DNA of 64,000 nt from NCBI RefSeq assembly GCF_002208115.1, contig NZ_CP020946.1, positions 3,472,001-3,536,000 on the forward strand. The letters run 5' to 3'. Each line of letters starts with the position of its first letter. Within the stretch, counting starts at the first letter, position 1. This document shows positions 47,301-55,137 of the stretch, one piece after another. The notes beneath the pieces were generated by a model, which saw nothing but the letters and a program-made list of their open reading frames with translations, made no database searches and was not told the DNA's origin. The translations under genes were made by a program, and so were the position numbers. Origin of the DNA: Bdellovibrio bacteriovorus. GTDB taxonomy: Bacteria > Bdellovibrionota > Bdellovibrionia > Bdellovibrionales > Bdellovibrionaceae.

Positions 47301-49803
47301 TCCCCAAAACCAGAGACGACGACCACAAAGGGAAGGTGCGGCTGAGTGATTGAATCTCTCCGTTCGGGTCCTTGTATTCAATCTCGGTACGCAGATTCTG
47401 AGGTGCGGCCGCATATTTAATTCCGGAGATTGATTCCTGGGCCACGCCTTGCTTGTTTAACTTAAAATCACGAGTCCCACTTTGTGGGACGTGACGGTGA
47501 ATTTCTTCTTCGCCCTGGCGGAACAGGCCCTCACTGACCGCTCCATTGGCAAAAGCATACTCCTGGAAATCTTCATTTTGCGGCGAGAAATAGCCCGGCT
47601 CAACATTCCAGCGCATCTTCACTGGCAAGTCCCCGGCAGGACCGCCGGCAAAGTATGTTCCGGACACCTGTACGGGAATATTCTTTTCCTGCACGTACAC
47701 CGGTTTTGTGCCATCCAGCCTTACCTGCATCAATGGAACGCGGAAGTTTTCAACAGCCACGTCACCGACAGCAATTTGGATTGAAGGCGTGTCTTTTTCC
47801 AAAGTCAGGGTCCAGCGTCCCAGCTTCGCCCCAGCGGGCACCGGCCAGGTCACCAACGCTACGCCCGTTTGTTTGTTCCAGGTCAAAGACAGCTTGAACG
47901 TCTGCAATCCGGAATCGTGCGCCACCGTCAGACGGGTCGGCCATTCATTTGCTGTCGGCAACGAAAACCCCGAAAGGCTGGTTTTGCGCAGTACAATTTT
48001 CGCTGACATTTTTTCTTCAGGTTTCAAAAGTGTGCGGTCTAAAATCGCATGCCCCAGCCAAAGGGAATCCGTGTCGCCCGAACGAATCTGGAAACGCCAC
48101 GATTCGATGCCTTTGTCCCAACTGGTATGGGTGAAGCTGAAATCATCACTTTTTTCCGCCATGGCAAAAAAGCCCCCATAAAAGCCGCTTTGTGGATCCG
48201 TCGCCCAGTCATCCACCGGTTTTGCGAACTTGAAGGAAGCCCATCCGCGCGCATCCGTTGTGGCACTGGAAATAACATTCCCGGCATTGTCAAAGATGGA
48301 AACCTTTGCACCCGGGACGACTTTAGTGGTTTTAAGCTCCGTCACCCACACCCAGGCTTCATTGCGCGTGTGCTTCACATGCACAGACATATTCGTCACA
48401 AGACCGGCCGAACGCACATAGAATGGCTTTTTCTGATCCAGCAGGTTCTGTCCCAGCAGAGGGCTTTTCATTTCCACCACATAGAATCCAGAAGCCTTCA
48501 GCGGAATTCCCACCACCTCAAGGTCTGTGGCTTTTGCCGGCTTGTCGACTTTGATTTTTTGTGTGGCCTTCCCCTGCCAGTTTTTCAAAGCTTCTTCACC
48601 GTAAGGGTTTCGCATCACTTCGCCCAAGGCCTTTATCACGGACTTAAAGTCATTCGCCTTCAACTGCCCTGTCCAGCCCCCAAACTGAGTGTCCACAGAC
48701 TTTTCCACGCGACGCAAAGTCACCGCCATGGCCGCCTCGGGACCGGATTCGATCACCCCGAAAGTGGAGGCAAATTTCAGCAGCGAAGGATCTTCGCCGG
48801 TTTTTACCTTCAAAGGGAACTGGGATTGATTGGACAACAGGCGATCATCCTCGTCCTTCATTTTTGCGGGAATCACCACAGTGTACTGACTGTTGGCCAC
48901 AAACGGGCCCTTAAACTCCAAATAGCTGACGTTATCTTTTCCGCCCGCAGCGGCATCCAGATTCGCAGCTTTGATTTTTTTTCCGTCGGCTGACTGGATA
49001 TAAATTTCCTGTGCCAGCTTTGCCGGGAATGATGCTGAAGCATTCAGACGCATCCCCATCAAAGGGACACAGGGTCTGTTCGCAGCCTCCCGATCGCAAT
49101 TGAAAGACAATTTAAACGGCTCACGCACATTGAATTCATACACTTCATCTTCTTTCGAAGTGTGACCGGATGGTGACTGCACGGCCTTGGACCATACCAG
49201 GCTCACTCTGGCACCCGCCGGGAAAGGGCGCTGTGCTTTCAGAACGACATAGTCGCCTTTAAATAATTCTTTTTCGTACTTGTATTCATTTTCGGCAGCC
49301 TGATAAGTTTTTGTCGCTTCCCCACCTGTGATCACCTGCGCAGGGACACGATCCCCCAGACCCTCAATCACAAAGTAAACACCCGCAGCCAGAGATTCTG
49401 TTTTTACCGGAGAGTCGGCAAAGACCACAAAACTTTGCTCGGGATCAATGTCACGATATGTTTGCGGGAAGATATTTTTGATATGCGGGCCGCCTGTGTT
49501 GAAGCTGAAGATCTGACCATGAACCTTCACTTCACAAGATTGTCCTCCAGCCACGGGCTCAGTGAAATCAAATACCCAGTTCCGGGTGTCGATCCAGCGG
49601 CCCTGTCCTTTTTTTGCATCAAAGCACGAACTCTGCACCGGAGAATCCAGTTTGATTTCGCCAAATCGAACCATCGGTTGATTGAATTCGACCCGCACTT
49701 GCTCAACAGATTTTACAAAGCCCTGTGGAGTGAACGTCTGCACCTGCACTTTTTGCTGAGCAAAAGACAGCGTGGTTAGAAGAGAGAAAAACAAACTGAT
49801 CAT
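44335..49803 (-). CDS. Bacterial alpha-2-macroglobulin with thioester (YfhM type)
   Basis: The 1822-residue exported protein has a signal peptide (MISLFFSLLTTLSFAQ) without a lipobox, several MG-type beta domains, and the thioester motif CLEQ at Cys1389 (YMYSCLEQQVSRV). Helical repeats follow and a C-terminal receptor-like domain ends it. These periplasmic proteins trap attacking proteases by covalent coupling and are thought to protect the wall together with PBP1C, encoded next. Most E. coli-type members are lipoproteins; this one appears soluble. For a predator exposed to its own and prey proteases such a shield would be useful (inference). An AGGAG site precedes the ATG. Confidence 0.95.
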   Translation of the reverse strand: MISLFFSLLTTLSFAQQKVQVQTFTPQGFVKSVEQVRVEFNQPMVRFGEIKLDSPVQSSCFDAKKGQGRWIDTRNWVFDFTEPVAGGQSCEVKVHGQIFSFNTGGPHIKNIFPQTYRDIDPEQSFVVFADSPVKTESLAAGVYFVIEGLGDRVPAQVITGGEATKTYQAAENEYKYEKELFKGDYVVLKAQRPFPAGARVSLVWSKAVQSPSGHTSKEDEVYEFNVREPFKLSFNCDREAANRPCVPLMGMRLNASASFPAKLAQEIYIQSADGKKIKAANLDAAAGGKDNVSYLEFKGPFVANSQYTVVIPAKMKDEDDRLLSNQSQFPLKVKTGEDPSLLKFASTFGVIESGPEAAMAVTLRRVEKSVDTQFGGWTGQLKANDFKSVIKALGEVMRNPYGEEALKNWQGKATQKIKVDKPAKATDLEVVGIPLKASGFYVVEMKSPLLGQNLLDQKKPFYVRSAGLVTNMSVHVKHTRNEAWVWVTELKTTKVVPGAKVSIFDNAGNVISSATTDARGWASFKFAKPVDDWATDPQSGFYGGFFAMAEKSDDFSFTHTSWDKGIESWRFQIRSGDTDSLWLGHAILDRTLLKPEEKMSAKIVLRKTSLSGFSLPTANEWPTRLTVAHDSGLQTFKLSLTWNKQTGVALVTWPVPAGAKLGRWTLTLEKDTPSIQIAVGDVAVENFRVPLMQVRLDGTKPVYVQEKNIPVQVSGTYFAGGPAGDLPVKMRWNVEPGYFSPQNEDFQEYAFANGAVSEGLFRQGEEEIHRHVPQSGTRDFKLNKQGVAQESISGIKYAAAPQNLRTEIEYKDPNGEIQSLSRTFPLWSSSLVLGMKSRGWSATPDKVEFDVVALDLQQRPLKNQSVQVDLYTSRYYTHRKRLVGGFYAYEDFREYKKIGELCRGVTDAQGQFLCKGKTKASGSVIAVVSGKDAQGRISYSNVTQWIIRPGENQWFGSEDNDRADLIPFKKTYEPGETAEFQLRTPFPQAKVLVTVERDGILHSEVVDVSGDSPVIRVPIKKEYAPNVVVSAFAIRGRLADPKPTALVDLAKPAYKLGLAQIKVGWKENTLKVSVATDKKTYSARQKSQVTISVKDSLGRPAAKAEVALVAVDEGLLALRDNDSWDLLGSMMRLRSHTVQTATSQTQVVGRRHFGLKAVPIGGDGAGGLRRELFDTLLYWNPSVKLNAKGEAKVDIKLNDSTTSFRIVAVALQGQDQFGTGWTSIQSSQEVMIMPGLSSVVRDGDEFQAGFTVRNASDKIHDLNLTLAVTPNAGTHPAQKLRLAAGEAKEVFWKVKVPAGASQLEYILSARTVDGRAVDEIKKTQQILPVRVARIYQSEFGNWPDFKKLSLQQPAGADQAKSSIVVELNSSLGGSTEGIREFWKNYMYSCLEQQVSRVVSLNDKKAWQKLEDKLDTYLDGNGLLRYFPGNAVSGNVNLTAYVLNIAHEAGFTFSDEHENRMLDALNAYAEGRLRESQEFDRADSVLKKITVMETLSRYRRLNIASIPTIEYSPNQWPMYTLIEWYQIHLWEKEVSGREQTMKDIESVLRNRFYFSAKRLQFKDERLESMPWLMRDTESSVLRLILTMMKLPQWQSDIPRLYQGAWGLQQEGAWALTSDNAWGAIVMRRLQEHYGKEKVEGTFVAELAGASEKYSWSKGSSGSLSLPWHQDKGELKLDQQGAGRPWITVSVKAAVPVTKPVFAGFNVEKIITPVEQKEKGRWSVGDVARVQLKVKAKASQTWVVVEDPVPTGASVIQASYATSVERKSELIRFYHSWFPQDEQVMEYTLRFNQSGTYVLPAPRVEAMYSPDLFAELPESVWSVQ

Positions 49804-50044
49804 AGGGAACTCCTTCTGCCTCTTAAGCTTGGCTGTCGCTTTCAGTCAGGTCACTGGATGATGCCCTATGCCGACGTTCTCAATGGGGTTTCATTCTCAA
49901 AACTGGACTTAGTTCTGTATTCGTCCCCAACTCGAAATCACGGGGAAAAGACGTAAGATTTTCTCTATGAGGGGATTAGCTTTTATCTATTGGTGAGCGC
50001 ACACAAAACCATGAGAAAATAATGGCTAGTAAAGGGAGGTCTTT

Positions 50045-50167
50045 ATGACGACTCTTGAAACAAGAGCTATTCTGGCTCCGAAAATTCGTTTAGGACGTGT
50101 GGTAATTTATTTCTATCTGACCGCATTCATCGTGGTCGGTATTATCGCCTATCTGGCGAATGGCTGA
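50045..50167 (+). CDS. 40-residue single-helix membrane peptide
   Basis: The frame encodes MTTLETRAILAPKIRLGRVV followed by a hydrophobic stretch to the stop: about 12 polar, basic residues and then one membrane helix (about 19-37) containing YFYLTAF and VVGIIAYL. A strong GGGAGG lies nine bases before the ATG, which supports real translation. The family is unknown. Such small proteins often bind and tune larger membrane complexes. It sits alone in the spacer between the alpha-2-macroglobulin and sodC genes. Confidence 0.65.
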   Translation: MTTLETRAILAPKIRLGRVVIYFYLTAFIVVGIIAYLANG

Positions 50168-50224
50168 TGACATCAACTCAGGGATCAGTGACAATATTCA
50201 GCACAATACTGAAAGGGGATCCCT

Positions 50225-50794
50225 ATGAAGAAAATGTTGCTTGTCAGTTTGTTGGCCGTTGCGATGACTTCTTGTATGCATAAATCCAAGAAGGCTGAAG
50301 CCCCTGCCCCTGCTGAACCCACTCCAACCCCAACGGCGACAGCCGCTCCTCAAAAAGCCCAGGCAGTTTTGAAAACCATTAAAGGTTCCAAACTGAAAGG
50401 CATCATTCACTTCACCGAAGGTGATGGCGAAATGAAAATCGAAACGATGGTTGAAGGCATCAAACCGGGACCTCACGGATTCCATATCCATGAAAAAGGT
50501 GATTGTTCTGCTGCGGACTTTTCTTCAGCCGGTGGCCACTTCAATCCGACCAAGGGATCTCACGCGGGCCACGACGGTCAGGGACGCCATGTCGGTGATA
50601 TGGGAAATCTGATTGCCGATAACAAGTCCAAAGCCATCACAACTCTGGTGATCAAAGGCATGACTATGAAACCGGGTGCTGAAAGCATCATTGGTAAAGC
50701 GGTGGTTATTCACGCGGACAAGGATGATTTGAAATCCCAACCGGCAGGAAACTCGGGTGCGCGTATTGCGTGCGGAGTGATTCAGGCCCTTTAA
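50225..50794 (+). CDS. sodC: Cu/Zn superoxide dismutase, lipoprotein form
   Basis: The 189-residue protein has a signal peptide with lipobox MTSC (Cys17), a Pro/Ala/Thr-rich spacer, then the SodC fold: HGFHIHEKGDC with copper-ligand histidines and one disulfide cysteine, GGHFNPTKGSHAGHDGQGRHVGDMGN with zinc and bridging ligands, VIHADKDDL and a terminal GNSGARIACGVI. It would remove superoxide at the cell envelope. The lipid anchor is less common than the soluble periplasmic form. It may use its own promoter; its stop codon lies in a 7-bp hairpin. Confidence 0.94.
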   Translation: MKKMLLVSLLAVAMTSCMHKSKKAEAPAPAEPTPTPTATAAPQKAQAVLKTIKGSKLKGIIHFTEGDGEMKIETMVEGIKPGPHGFHIHEKGDCSAADFSSAGGHFNPTKGSHAGHDGQGRHVGDMGNLIADNKSKAITTLVIKGMTMKPGAESIIGKAVVIHADKDDLKSQPAGNSGARIACGVIQAL

Positions 50795-50838
50795 ACAAGG
50801 GCCCGAAATGAAGGGTGAAGGCTTAAACGGCCTTCACC
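50785..50838. terminator. Paired hairpins over convergent sodC and FAH stops
   Basis: GGCCCTT/AAGGGCC (50785-50791, 50797-50803) brackets the sodC stop, and GGTGAAGGC/GCCTTCACC (50814-50822, 50830-50838) brackets the stop of the hydrolase on the other strand. Neither has a strong T-tract. Together they probably end both transcripts. Confidence 0.55.
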
Positions 50839-51803
50839 TTCTGGAAGATTCGTCCGAAGATGCTTTCACCTTTGGCGTTGAACATTTCCATTTCAACGGT
50901 GTCGCCGGACTTCATAAATGGCGTTTTAATCGCGCCGGTCTCGATTTGCTCAATCATGCGTTTTTCCGCCAGACAGCTTGAACCATTGGCGTGATCTTCA
51001 TTGGAAACAGTTCCACTGCCGATCACAGAACCCGCCGCCAGGTTGCGGGTTTTTGCCGCATGAGCAATCAACTGTCCAAAGTGGAAGTGCATGGCGCCCG
51101 CATTGGCTTTACCAAAGAATTCACCATTGTACTTCACATTGAGTGGCAAATGAATGCGCCCGTCTTTCAATGCCTCACCCAGCTCGTCTGCCGTCACGGC
51201 AAACGGAGCCAAGGCTGATGCCGGTTTACTTTGGAAGAATCCAAAGCCCGCCGCCAGCTCTTCAGGGATCAATCCACGCAAAGACACGTCATTGATCAAG
51301 ACATACAGACGGATGTATTTCAGTGCCTCATCAGGGGTCACGCCCATTGGTACAAAGTCAGTCACCACACCCACTTCACCTTCAAAGTCTGTCCCGTGTG
51401 CGAAATCACGCTGAGGGATGTCTTCGGTCGGTGCCAGGAACTGCCCACACTCGCCCTGATACATCAGAGGAACCGTGCTCAAGGTTTCTGGAAGCGGAGC
51501 TTTGCGCGCCATGCGCACCAGCTTGATATGATAGATAAAGGCAGAACCATCAGCGAACAACCATGTGCGCGGAAGCGCAGAGTGGAAGTCACCTTCTTTA
51601 ACGGCAAAAGCACCTGCCGCTTTGCCCGCATTCAAGTCGTCAGAAAGTTTCTTCAGGGAAGCTTCTTTCTCGGACCATTTTTCCATCGCTTCACGCAAGG
51701 ATGGGGCAATAGCTGTGGCTTTCACCGCGGTTTTAAGGTCGCGGCTGATCACACACAATTCACCATCCATGCTTTGAGACGATTTAAGAGAACCTAATTT
51801 CAC
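50823..51803 (-). CDS. Fumarylacetoacetate hydrolase-family protein
   Basis: The 326-residue protein has an N-terminal cap region and the FAH catalytic core beginning near residue 105, with FEGEVGVVTD as metal-binding acidic segment, YVLINDVSLRG, and the C-terminal GSVIGSGTVSNED. In tyrosine and homogentisate breakdown this enzyme splits fumarylacetoacetate into fumarate and acetoacetate. A maleylacetoacetate isomerase gene (53229-53885), the preceding step in that pathway, is only 1.4 kb away, which supports this role. Other FAH-family acylpyruvases remain possible. The start is GTG with AGGA eight bases upstream. Confidence 0.88.
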   Translation of the reverse strand: MKLGSLKSSQSMDGELCVISRDLKTAVKATAIAPSLREAMEKWSEKEASLKKLSDDLNAGKAAGAFAVKEGDFHSALPRTWLFADGSAFIYHIKLVRMARKAPLPETLSTVPLMYQGECGQFLAPTEDIPQRDFAHGTDFEGEVGVVTDFVPMGVTPDEALKYIRLYVLINDVSLRGLIPEELAAGFGFFQSKPASALAPFAVTADELGEALKDGRIHLPLNVKYNGEFFGKANAGAMHFHFGQLIAHAAKTRNLAAGSVIGSGTVSNEDHANGSSCLAEKRMIEQIETGAIKTPFMKSGDTVEMEMFNAKGESIFGRIFQKVKAV

Positions 51804-51826
51804 GTCGAATCCTATTTCAAAAAATC

Positions 51827-52384
51827 TTAGTCAAAAGTGATCTGCAAGTTCGCGCCCACCGCGCGGTAGTTTTTCAAACCGTCTGCGGCATCACCGCTGG
51901 CAGTTTCATAATACAAAGTAGCACCCAACTGCGGAGCAAATTTGAAGCTTGCACCAAAGATGATCGGAGTCAGTGGCGATTTTACATCGTTCACTTTGCC
52001 GACTTCAGCATCGCTGTCCAGATTCAGACCCAAAGATACACCGGCGAACACGCCTGCGTATTCTTCGAATTTGTACATAAGCGCCACTGGAACATCCAGA
52101 TAGTTCATGCTGATCTTGTTTTCATCACCAGTCGCATCTGTTTCAACAATCACCGGTCTTTGAGTGTAAAGCAAACCTGTGCGCATGTGCCATGCACCAG
52201 AGATCGGGAAATGAGCTGTTGCACCGAACTGGAAACCCATTTGGGATTTTACAGAAGCCAAATTAGAATCCACTTCACCGGACTGCTGACGAATACCCAC
52301 TTCCAAACCATAATCAATATCTGCCATCGCAACGGATGACATCATACCCAAAGCAGCCATCACTGTTAGAGCCAACTTTTTCAT
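51827..52384 (-). CDS. Outer-membrane beta-barrel protein (OprF/porin-family-like)
   Basis: The 185-residue protein has a cleavable signal (MKKLALTVMAALGMMSSVAMA) and a mature part made of alternating strands with aromatic ends, finishing in ...GANLQITFD. The size suggests an eight-stranded barrel. Segments like TAHFPISGAWHMRTGLLYTQRPV and YLDVPVALMYKF are typical of the outer membrane beta-barrel family of PorT/OmpW-like proteins. No ligand can be predicted. The start has AGGAGG eight bases upstream; an ATG at 52420 is not supported. The unusual C-terminal Asp instead of Phe/Trp is worth noting for barrel assembly. Confidence 0.85.
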   Translation of the reverse strand: MKKLALTVMAALGMMSSVAMADIDYGLEVGIRQQSGEVDSNLASVKSQMGFQFGATAHFPISGAWHMRTGLLYTQRPVIVETDATGDENKISMNYLDVPVALMYKFEEYAGVFAGVSLGLNLDSDAEVGKVNDVKSPLTPIIFGASFKFAPQLGATLYYETASGDAADGLKNYRAVGANLQITFD

Positions 52385-52438
52385 TTTAATCCTCCTAAAG
52401 GCTTTCATTGAAGCCCTCAAATAGTCCCATAATTTGAA

Positions 52439-53164
52439 TTACTTATCAAAACACCACACAGCATTTAGTGCCATCTCGTTTATAACCTTATCCAGCGACA
52501 CCTCGCTGTGCTCCAAAGCCAGATGGTGTGCTTCAACGGTTCCACGAGCGGCCAAAACAATCAGAACCAATGGAAGCAACGCCCGCCACAGGATCTCAAA
52601 CTTCGACCCGGCCTGCGGGGAATACTCGTCCTTCCAATCCCCGAACTTAAGGCTTTTCACCAGCATGTATCCAAGGCTGAACAAAAGAACTGTGATGATA
52701 CAGAAGATCCAGGATTGATTCGGAGGCAGCGACTTGAATTGTTCAAGCCAGCCTTCCAAATTCCAGGAGCTGTAATCAGCAAAGCGCATGCGCTTTCCGT
52801 ATTTCGCAAAATGGAAAAAGTCCACAAACGTCAGAGCACAGATCAGAAACCAAACCGTCGTGAAATAGACTTTATAAAACACAAAGCCTGCACGCGGCCA
52901 TTTCTGCAACACCGCCTGAATCATCACCAGGAAATAAAGCGGAATGAACAAGAATCCAAAGATCAAAAGATCAAAACGAAACCCCGCCAGGAAAGACTGG
53001 GCAAATTCAACAAACGCCGCATCCGGGGTCGCATGAAACACCGACAGGAAATAGAGATTCAGTCGGAACAAAGTCATGAAGACGATCATGGCAAACGCCA
53101 AGACGGCCATCTTTAAAAACACTTTAGAAGAGAAACGCAGAGAAAAGATAAAACGATTGGGCAT
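52439..53164 (-). CDS. Membrane protein resembling the N-terminus of LtaS-type phosphoglycerol transferases, no catalytic domain
   Basis: The 241-residue protein has five hydrophobic segments (about 16-37, 55-80, 83-105, 150-172, 190-210). The strings FAGFRFDLLIFGFLF-like, ADYSSWNLEGW, and ARGTVEAHHLALEHSEVSLDKVINEMALNAVW resemble the membrane half of LtaS/MdoB family proteins up to the point where the sulfatase-fold domain would begin. That domain is absent; a stop follows directly. It may be a decayed or a specialised membrane fragment. An AAAGGA site supports the start; the frame extends to 53215. Confidence in the family is moderate. Confidence 0.65.
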   Translation of the reverse strand: MPNRFIFSLRFSSKVFLKMAVLAFAMIVFMTLFRLNLYFLSVFHATPDAAFVEFAQSFLAGFRFDLLIFGFLFIPLYFLVMIQAVLQKWPRAGFVFYKVYFTTVWFLICALTFVDFFHFAKYGKRMRFADYSSWNLEGWLEQFKSLPPNQSWIFCIITVLLFSLGYMLVKSLKFGDWKDEYSPQAGSKFEILWRALLPLVLIVLAARGTVEAHHLALEHSEVSLDKVINEMALNAVWCFDK

Positions 53165-53228
53165 CGAAAAGTCCTTTGACTGAAAATCAAAAGCAGAATG
53201 AAATGTGAGGCTCAATAGGAGTCAGTAT

Positions 53229-53885
53229 ATGTCCTCGATAGTACTTTACAACTATTTTCGAAGCTCCACTTCGTACCGTGTTCGTCTGGCTTTGCACCAC
53301 AAGGGTCTGGCCTTTGAGTACAAACCCATCAATCTTTTGAAGAGCGAACAACTGACCCCGGAATACAAAGCCATCAACCCGCTGGGCGGCGTACCCACGC
53401 TGATCCACGACGGCAAGATCATCCCGGAATCCTTTGCCATCATTGAATATCTGGACGAGGTCTTCCCACAAACACCTCTGATGCCGAAAGATGCCTACAA
53501 ACGTGCCCGCATCCGCCAAGTATGCGAAGTGATCAATTCCTTCATGCACCCGATGGCCAATCTGAAAACACTCAAGTACCTGACCAACAAACATGGCTAT
53601 GACCAGGACCAAAAAGACGAATGGGCCCAGCACTGGATCTATCAGGGGCTGGAAGTTCTTGAAACAACGCTGAAAGAGTTCTCGGGAACTTACAGCTTCG
53701 GTGATGAAATCACCATGGCCGACATCTTCCTGATCCCGCAGCTTTTAACGTCTCAAAGATACAAAGCCGACATCACCAAATTCCCAACCCTGGTGAAGAT
53801 CAACAACAACTGCCTGAAGCTGGAAGCTTTCAAGAAAGCTCACCCGTTCAATCAGATGGATACACCCGAAGAATTCAAAAAATAA
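53229..53885 (+). CDS. maiA: Maleylacetoacetate isomerase (GST zeta class)
   Basis: The 218-residue GST-fold enzyme begins MSSIVLYNYFRSSTSYRVRLAL, containing the zeta-class catalytic motif SSxSxRVR, then NPLGGVPTLIHDGKIIPESFAIIEYLDE for glutathione binding, and a C-terminal helical domain with the GDEITMADIFLIPQL motif. It converts maleylacetoacetate to fumarylacetoacetate in homogentisate breakdown, and the FAH-family gene nearby supplies the next step. An AGGAG site precedes the chosen ATG; the frame begins at 53205. A strong two-way terminator follows. Confidence 0.92.
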   Translation: MSSIVLYNYFRSSTSYRVRLALHHKGLAFEYKPINLLKSEQLTPEYKAINPLGGVPTLIHDGKIIPESFAIIEYLDEVFPQTPLMPKDAYKRARIRQVCEVINSFMHPMANLKTLKYLTNKHGYDQDQKDEWAQHWIYQGLEVLETTLKEFSGTYSFGDEITMADIFLIPQLLTSQRYKADITKFPTLVKINNNCLKLEAFKKAHPFNQMDTPEEFKK

Positions 53886-53909
53886 AAAAGGCCCGGAAAC
53901 GGGCCTTTT
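53886..53909. terminator. Bidirectional terminator between maiA and the oxidase operon
   Basis: AAAAGGCCCG (53886-53895) and CGGGCCTTTT (53900-53909) form a perfect 10-bp stem with a GAAA tetraloop. T-tracts appear on the 3' side of either strand, so it can end both maiA and the caa3 oxidase transcript. Confidence 0.92.
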
Positions 53910-53912
53910 CTT

Positions 53913-54791
53913 TTAGTTATGATGAATGAAGAGGAAGTTCCATTTATCAATCACCGGGATGATGATGAAGACTAACATGGAAACGTTGAGCCACATAAAG
54001 AAGGCCAGCCAACGTTCAGTCCCATTGGACTTGTAGTAGCGATAGAACTCTTGCAGAACCTTGAACACAAACGGGAACGTCAGCAGAACAAACATCCAGC
54101 TGGCGTGAACAAACACCGGCGCCGCCAAAGCCACACCCACATAAACGAAGGTGTAAAGGCCGACCTGGAACATGGTTTTTTCCATGCCCAAAGCCACCGG
54201 CAAAGTCGGAATCCCGCCCGCTGCATAGTCATCTTTGTAACGGATTGCCAGCACCCAGAAGTGCGGCATCTGCCACAGGAACATGATCAGGAACAGATAC
54301 AAAGACTCCGAGTTGAAGATGTCCGGATTTGCCACCGCGTAACCGATAGTCACTGGCAAAGCCCCCGGGATCGCCCCCGGAACGGCCGCAAACACCCAAC
54401 GGCGTTTCCACCACAAAGTATAAGGACCGTTATAAAGGAAAACGCAGAACAACCCCACCCAGCCGGCCACAGGCTCCAGCTTGAACAGCATGTTCATACC
54501 GACCAGCAAAAGACCTACCGACAAAATACCCGCCGCTGCCGGCTTGATTTTACCGGAAGGGATCGGACGCTTGGCTGTACGGGGCATTTTTTGGTCGATC
54601 TTCCAGTCTTGAACCTGATTGAGCGCAAGAGAGCCCGAGCTGAGGAAATAAATCCCCAGCAGGGTTTCTAAAAAGATTTTCCAATCAAAGGGATTTTCGA
54701 TCTGAAAACCAGTGGCATAGCCGGCCAGTCCCGCTAGGACTGAGAAAACGACTATGCCAAACTTGGTAAGATCTGCGTAGATTCGTAGCAC
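53913..54791 (-). CDS. ctaB: Protoheme IX farnesyltransferase (heme O synthase)
   Basis: The 292-residue membrane protein of the UbiA superfamily has about eight helices and the first prenyl-binding motif ALNQVQDWKIDQKMPRTAKRPIPSG with DxxxD spacing, and a second near MFLWQMPHFWVLAIRYKDDYAAGGIPTLP. It converts heme B to heme O for the oxidase. The start is placed at a GTG (54791) seven bases after the subunit IV stop; the frame extends further upstream to 54893 but overlaps subunit IV. It is the last gene of the caa3 operon. No ctaA (heme A synthase) is present in the window. Confidence 0.93.
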   Translation of the reverse strand: MLRIYADLTKFGIVVFSVLAGLAGYATGFQIENPFDWKIFLETLLGIYFLSSGSLALNQVQDWKIDQKMPRTAKRPIPSGKIKPAAAGILSVGLLLVGMNMLFKLEPVAGWVGLFCVFLYNGPYTLWWKRRWVFAAVPGAIPGALPVTIGYAVANPDIFNSESLYLFLIMFLWQMPHFWVLAIRYKDDYAAGGIPTLPVALGMEKTMFQVGLYTFVYVGVALAAPVFVHASWMFVLLTFPFVFKVLQEFYRYYKSNGTERWLAFFMWLNVSMLVFIIIPVIDKWNFLFIHHN

Positions 54792-54798
54792 GATAATC

Positions 54799-55134
54799 TT
54801 ACAGCGGGCTGACTTCGTGAACGCGAGTCGCGAAGTCGATCGCGCAGATCGCGAACAGCAACGCCAGGAAGAAGAAACCAGATGCAAAGACAAAGCGATT
54901 CATCTTGGTGTCGTCTTTCAAGTGCATGAACCAAAGGCAGACCAATGTAGCCTTAACCAAAGCAATCAGGAACGCCACTGGCGCAGCCAAAGCACCCAAT
55001 TCAGCTCTGAAGTTGTGGGCGATGATTGTCAGGAAGGTCAGACCGAACAAAGCCAGGGCAACTTTGAAGTAAGTTGCCAGTGGCGTGATGTGCGGATGAA
55101 GAACATTCGAATTACTGTCGTTATGTTGAGCCAT
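54799..55134 (-). CDS. Cytochrome c oxidase subunit IV (CtaF/CoxD-like)
   Basis: The 111-residue protein has three predicted membrane helices (about 22-45, 53-76, 82-105) and the caa3 subunit IV motif LVALVKATLVCLWFMHLK-like (IALVKATLVCLWFMHLKDD). The conserved WFMHLK segment supports placement in the bacterial subunit IV family, which stabilises the subunit I and III core. It follows subunit III by three bases. The N-terminus is hydrophilic. Confidence 0.92.
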   Translation of the reverse strand: MAQHNDSNSNVLHPHITPLATYFKVALALFGLTFLTIIAHNFRAELGALAAPVAFLIALVKATLVCLWFMHLKDDTKMNRFVFASGFFFLALLFAICAIDFATRVHEVSPL

Positions 55135-55137
55135 TTG

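Noticed and set aside
48049-48993. 314-codon plus-strand frame within the alpha-2-macroglobulin gene
   Set aside because: It lacks a start signal and lies wholly inside a well-supported coding region.
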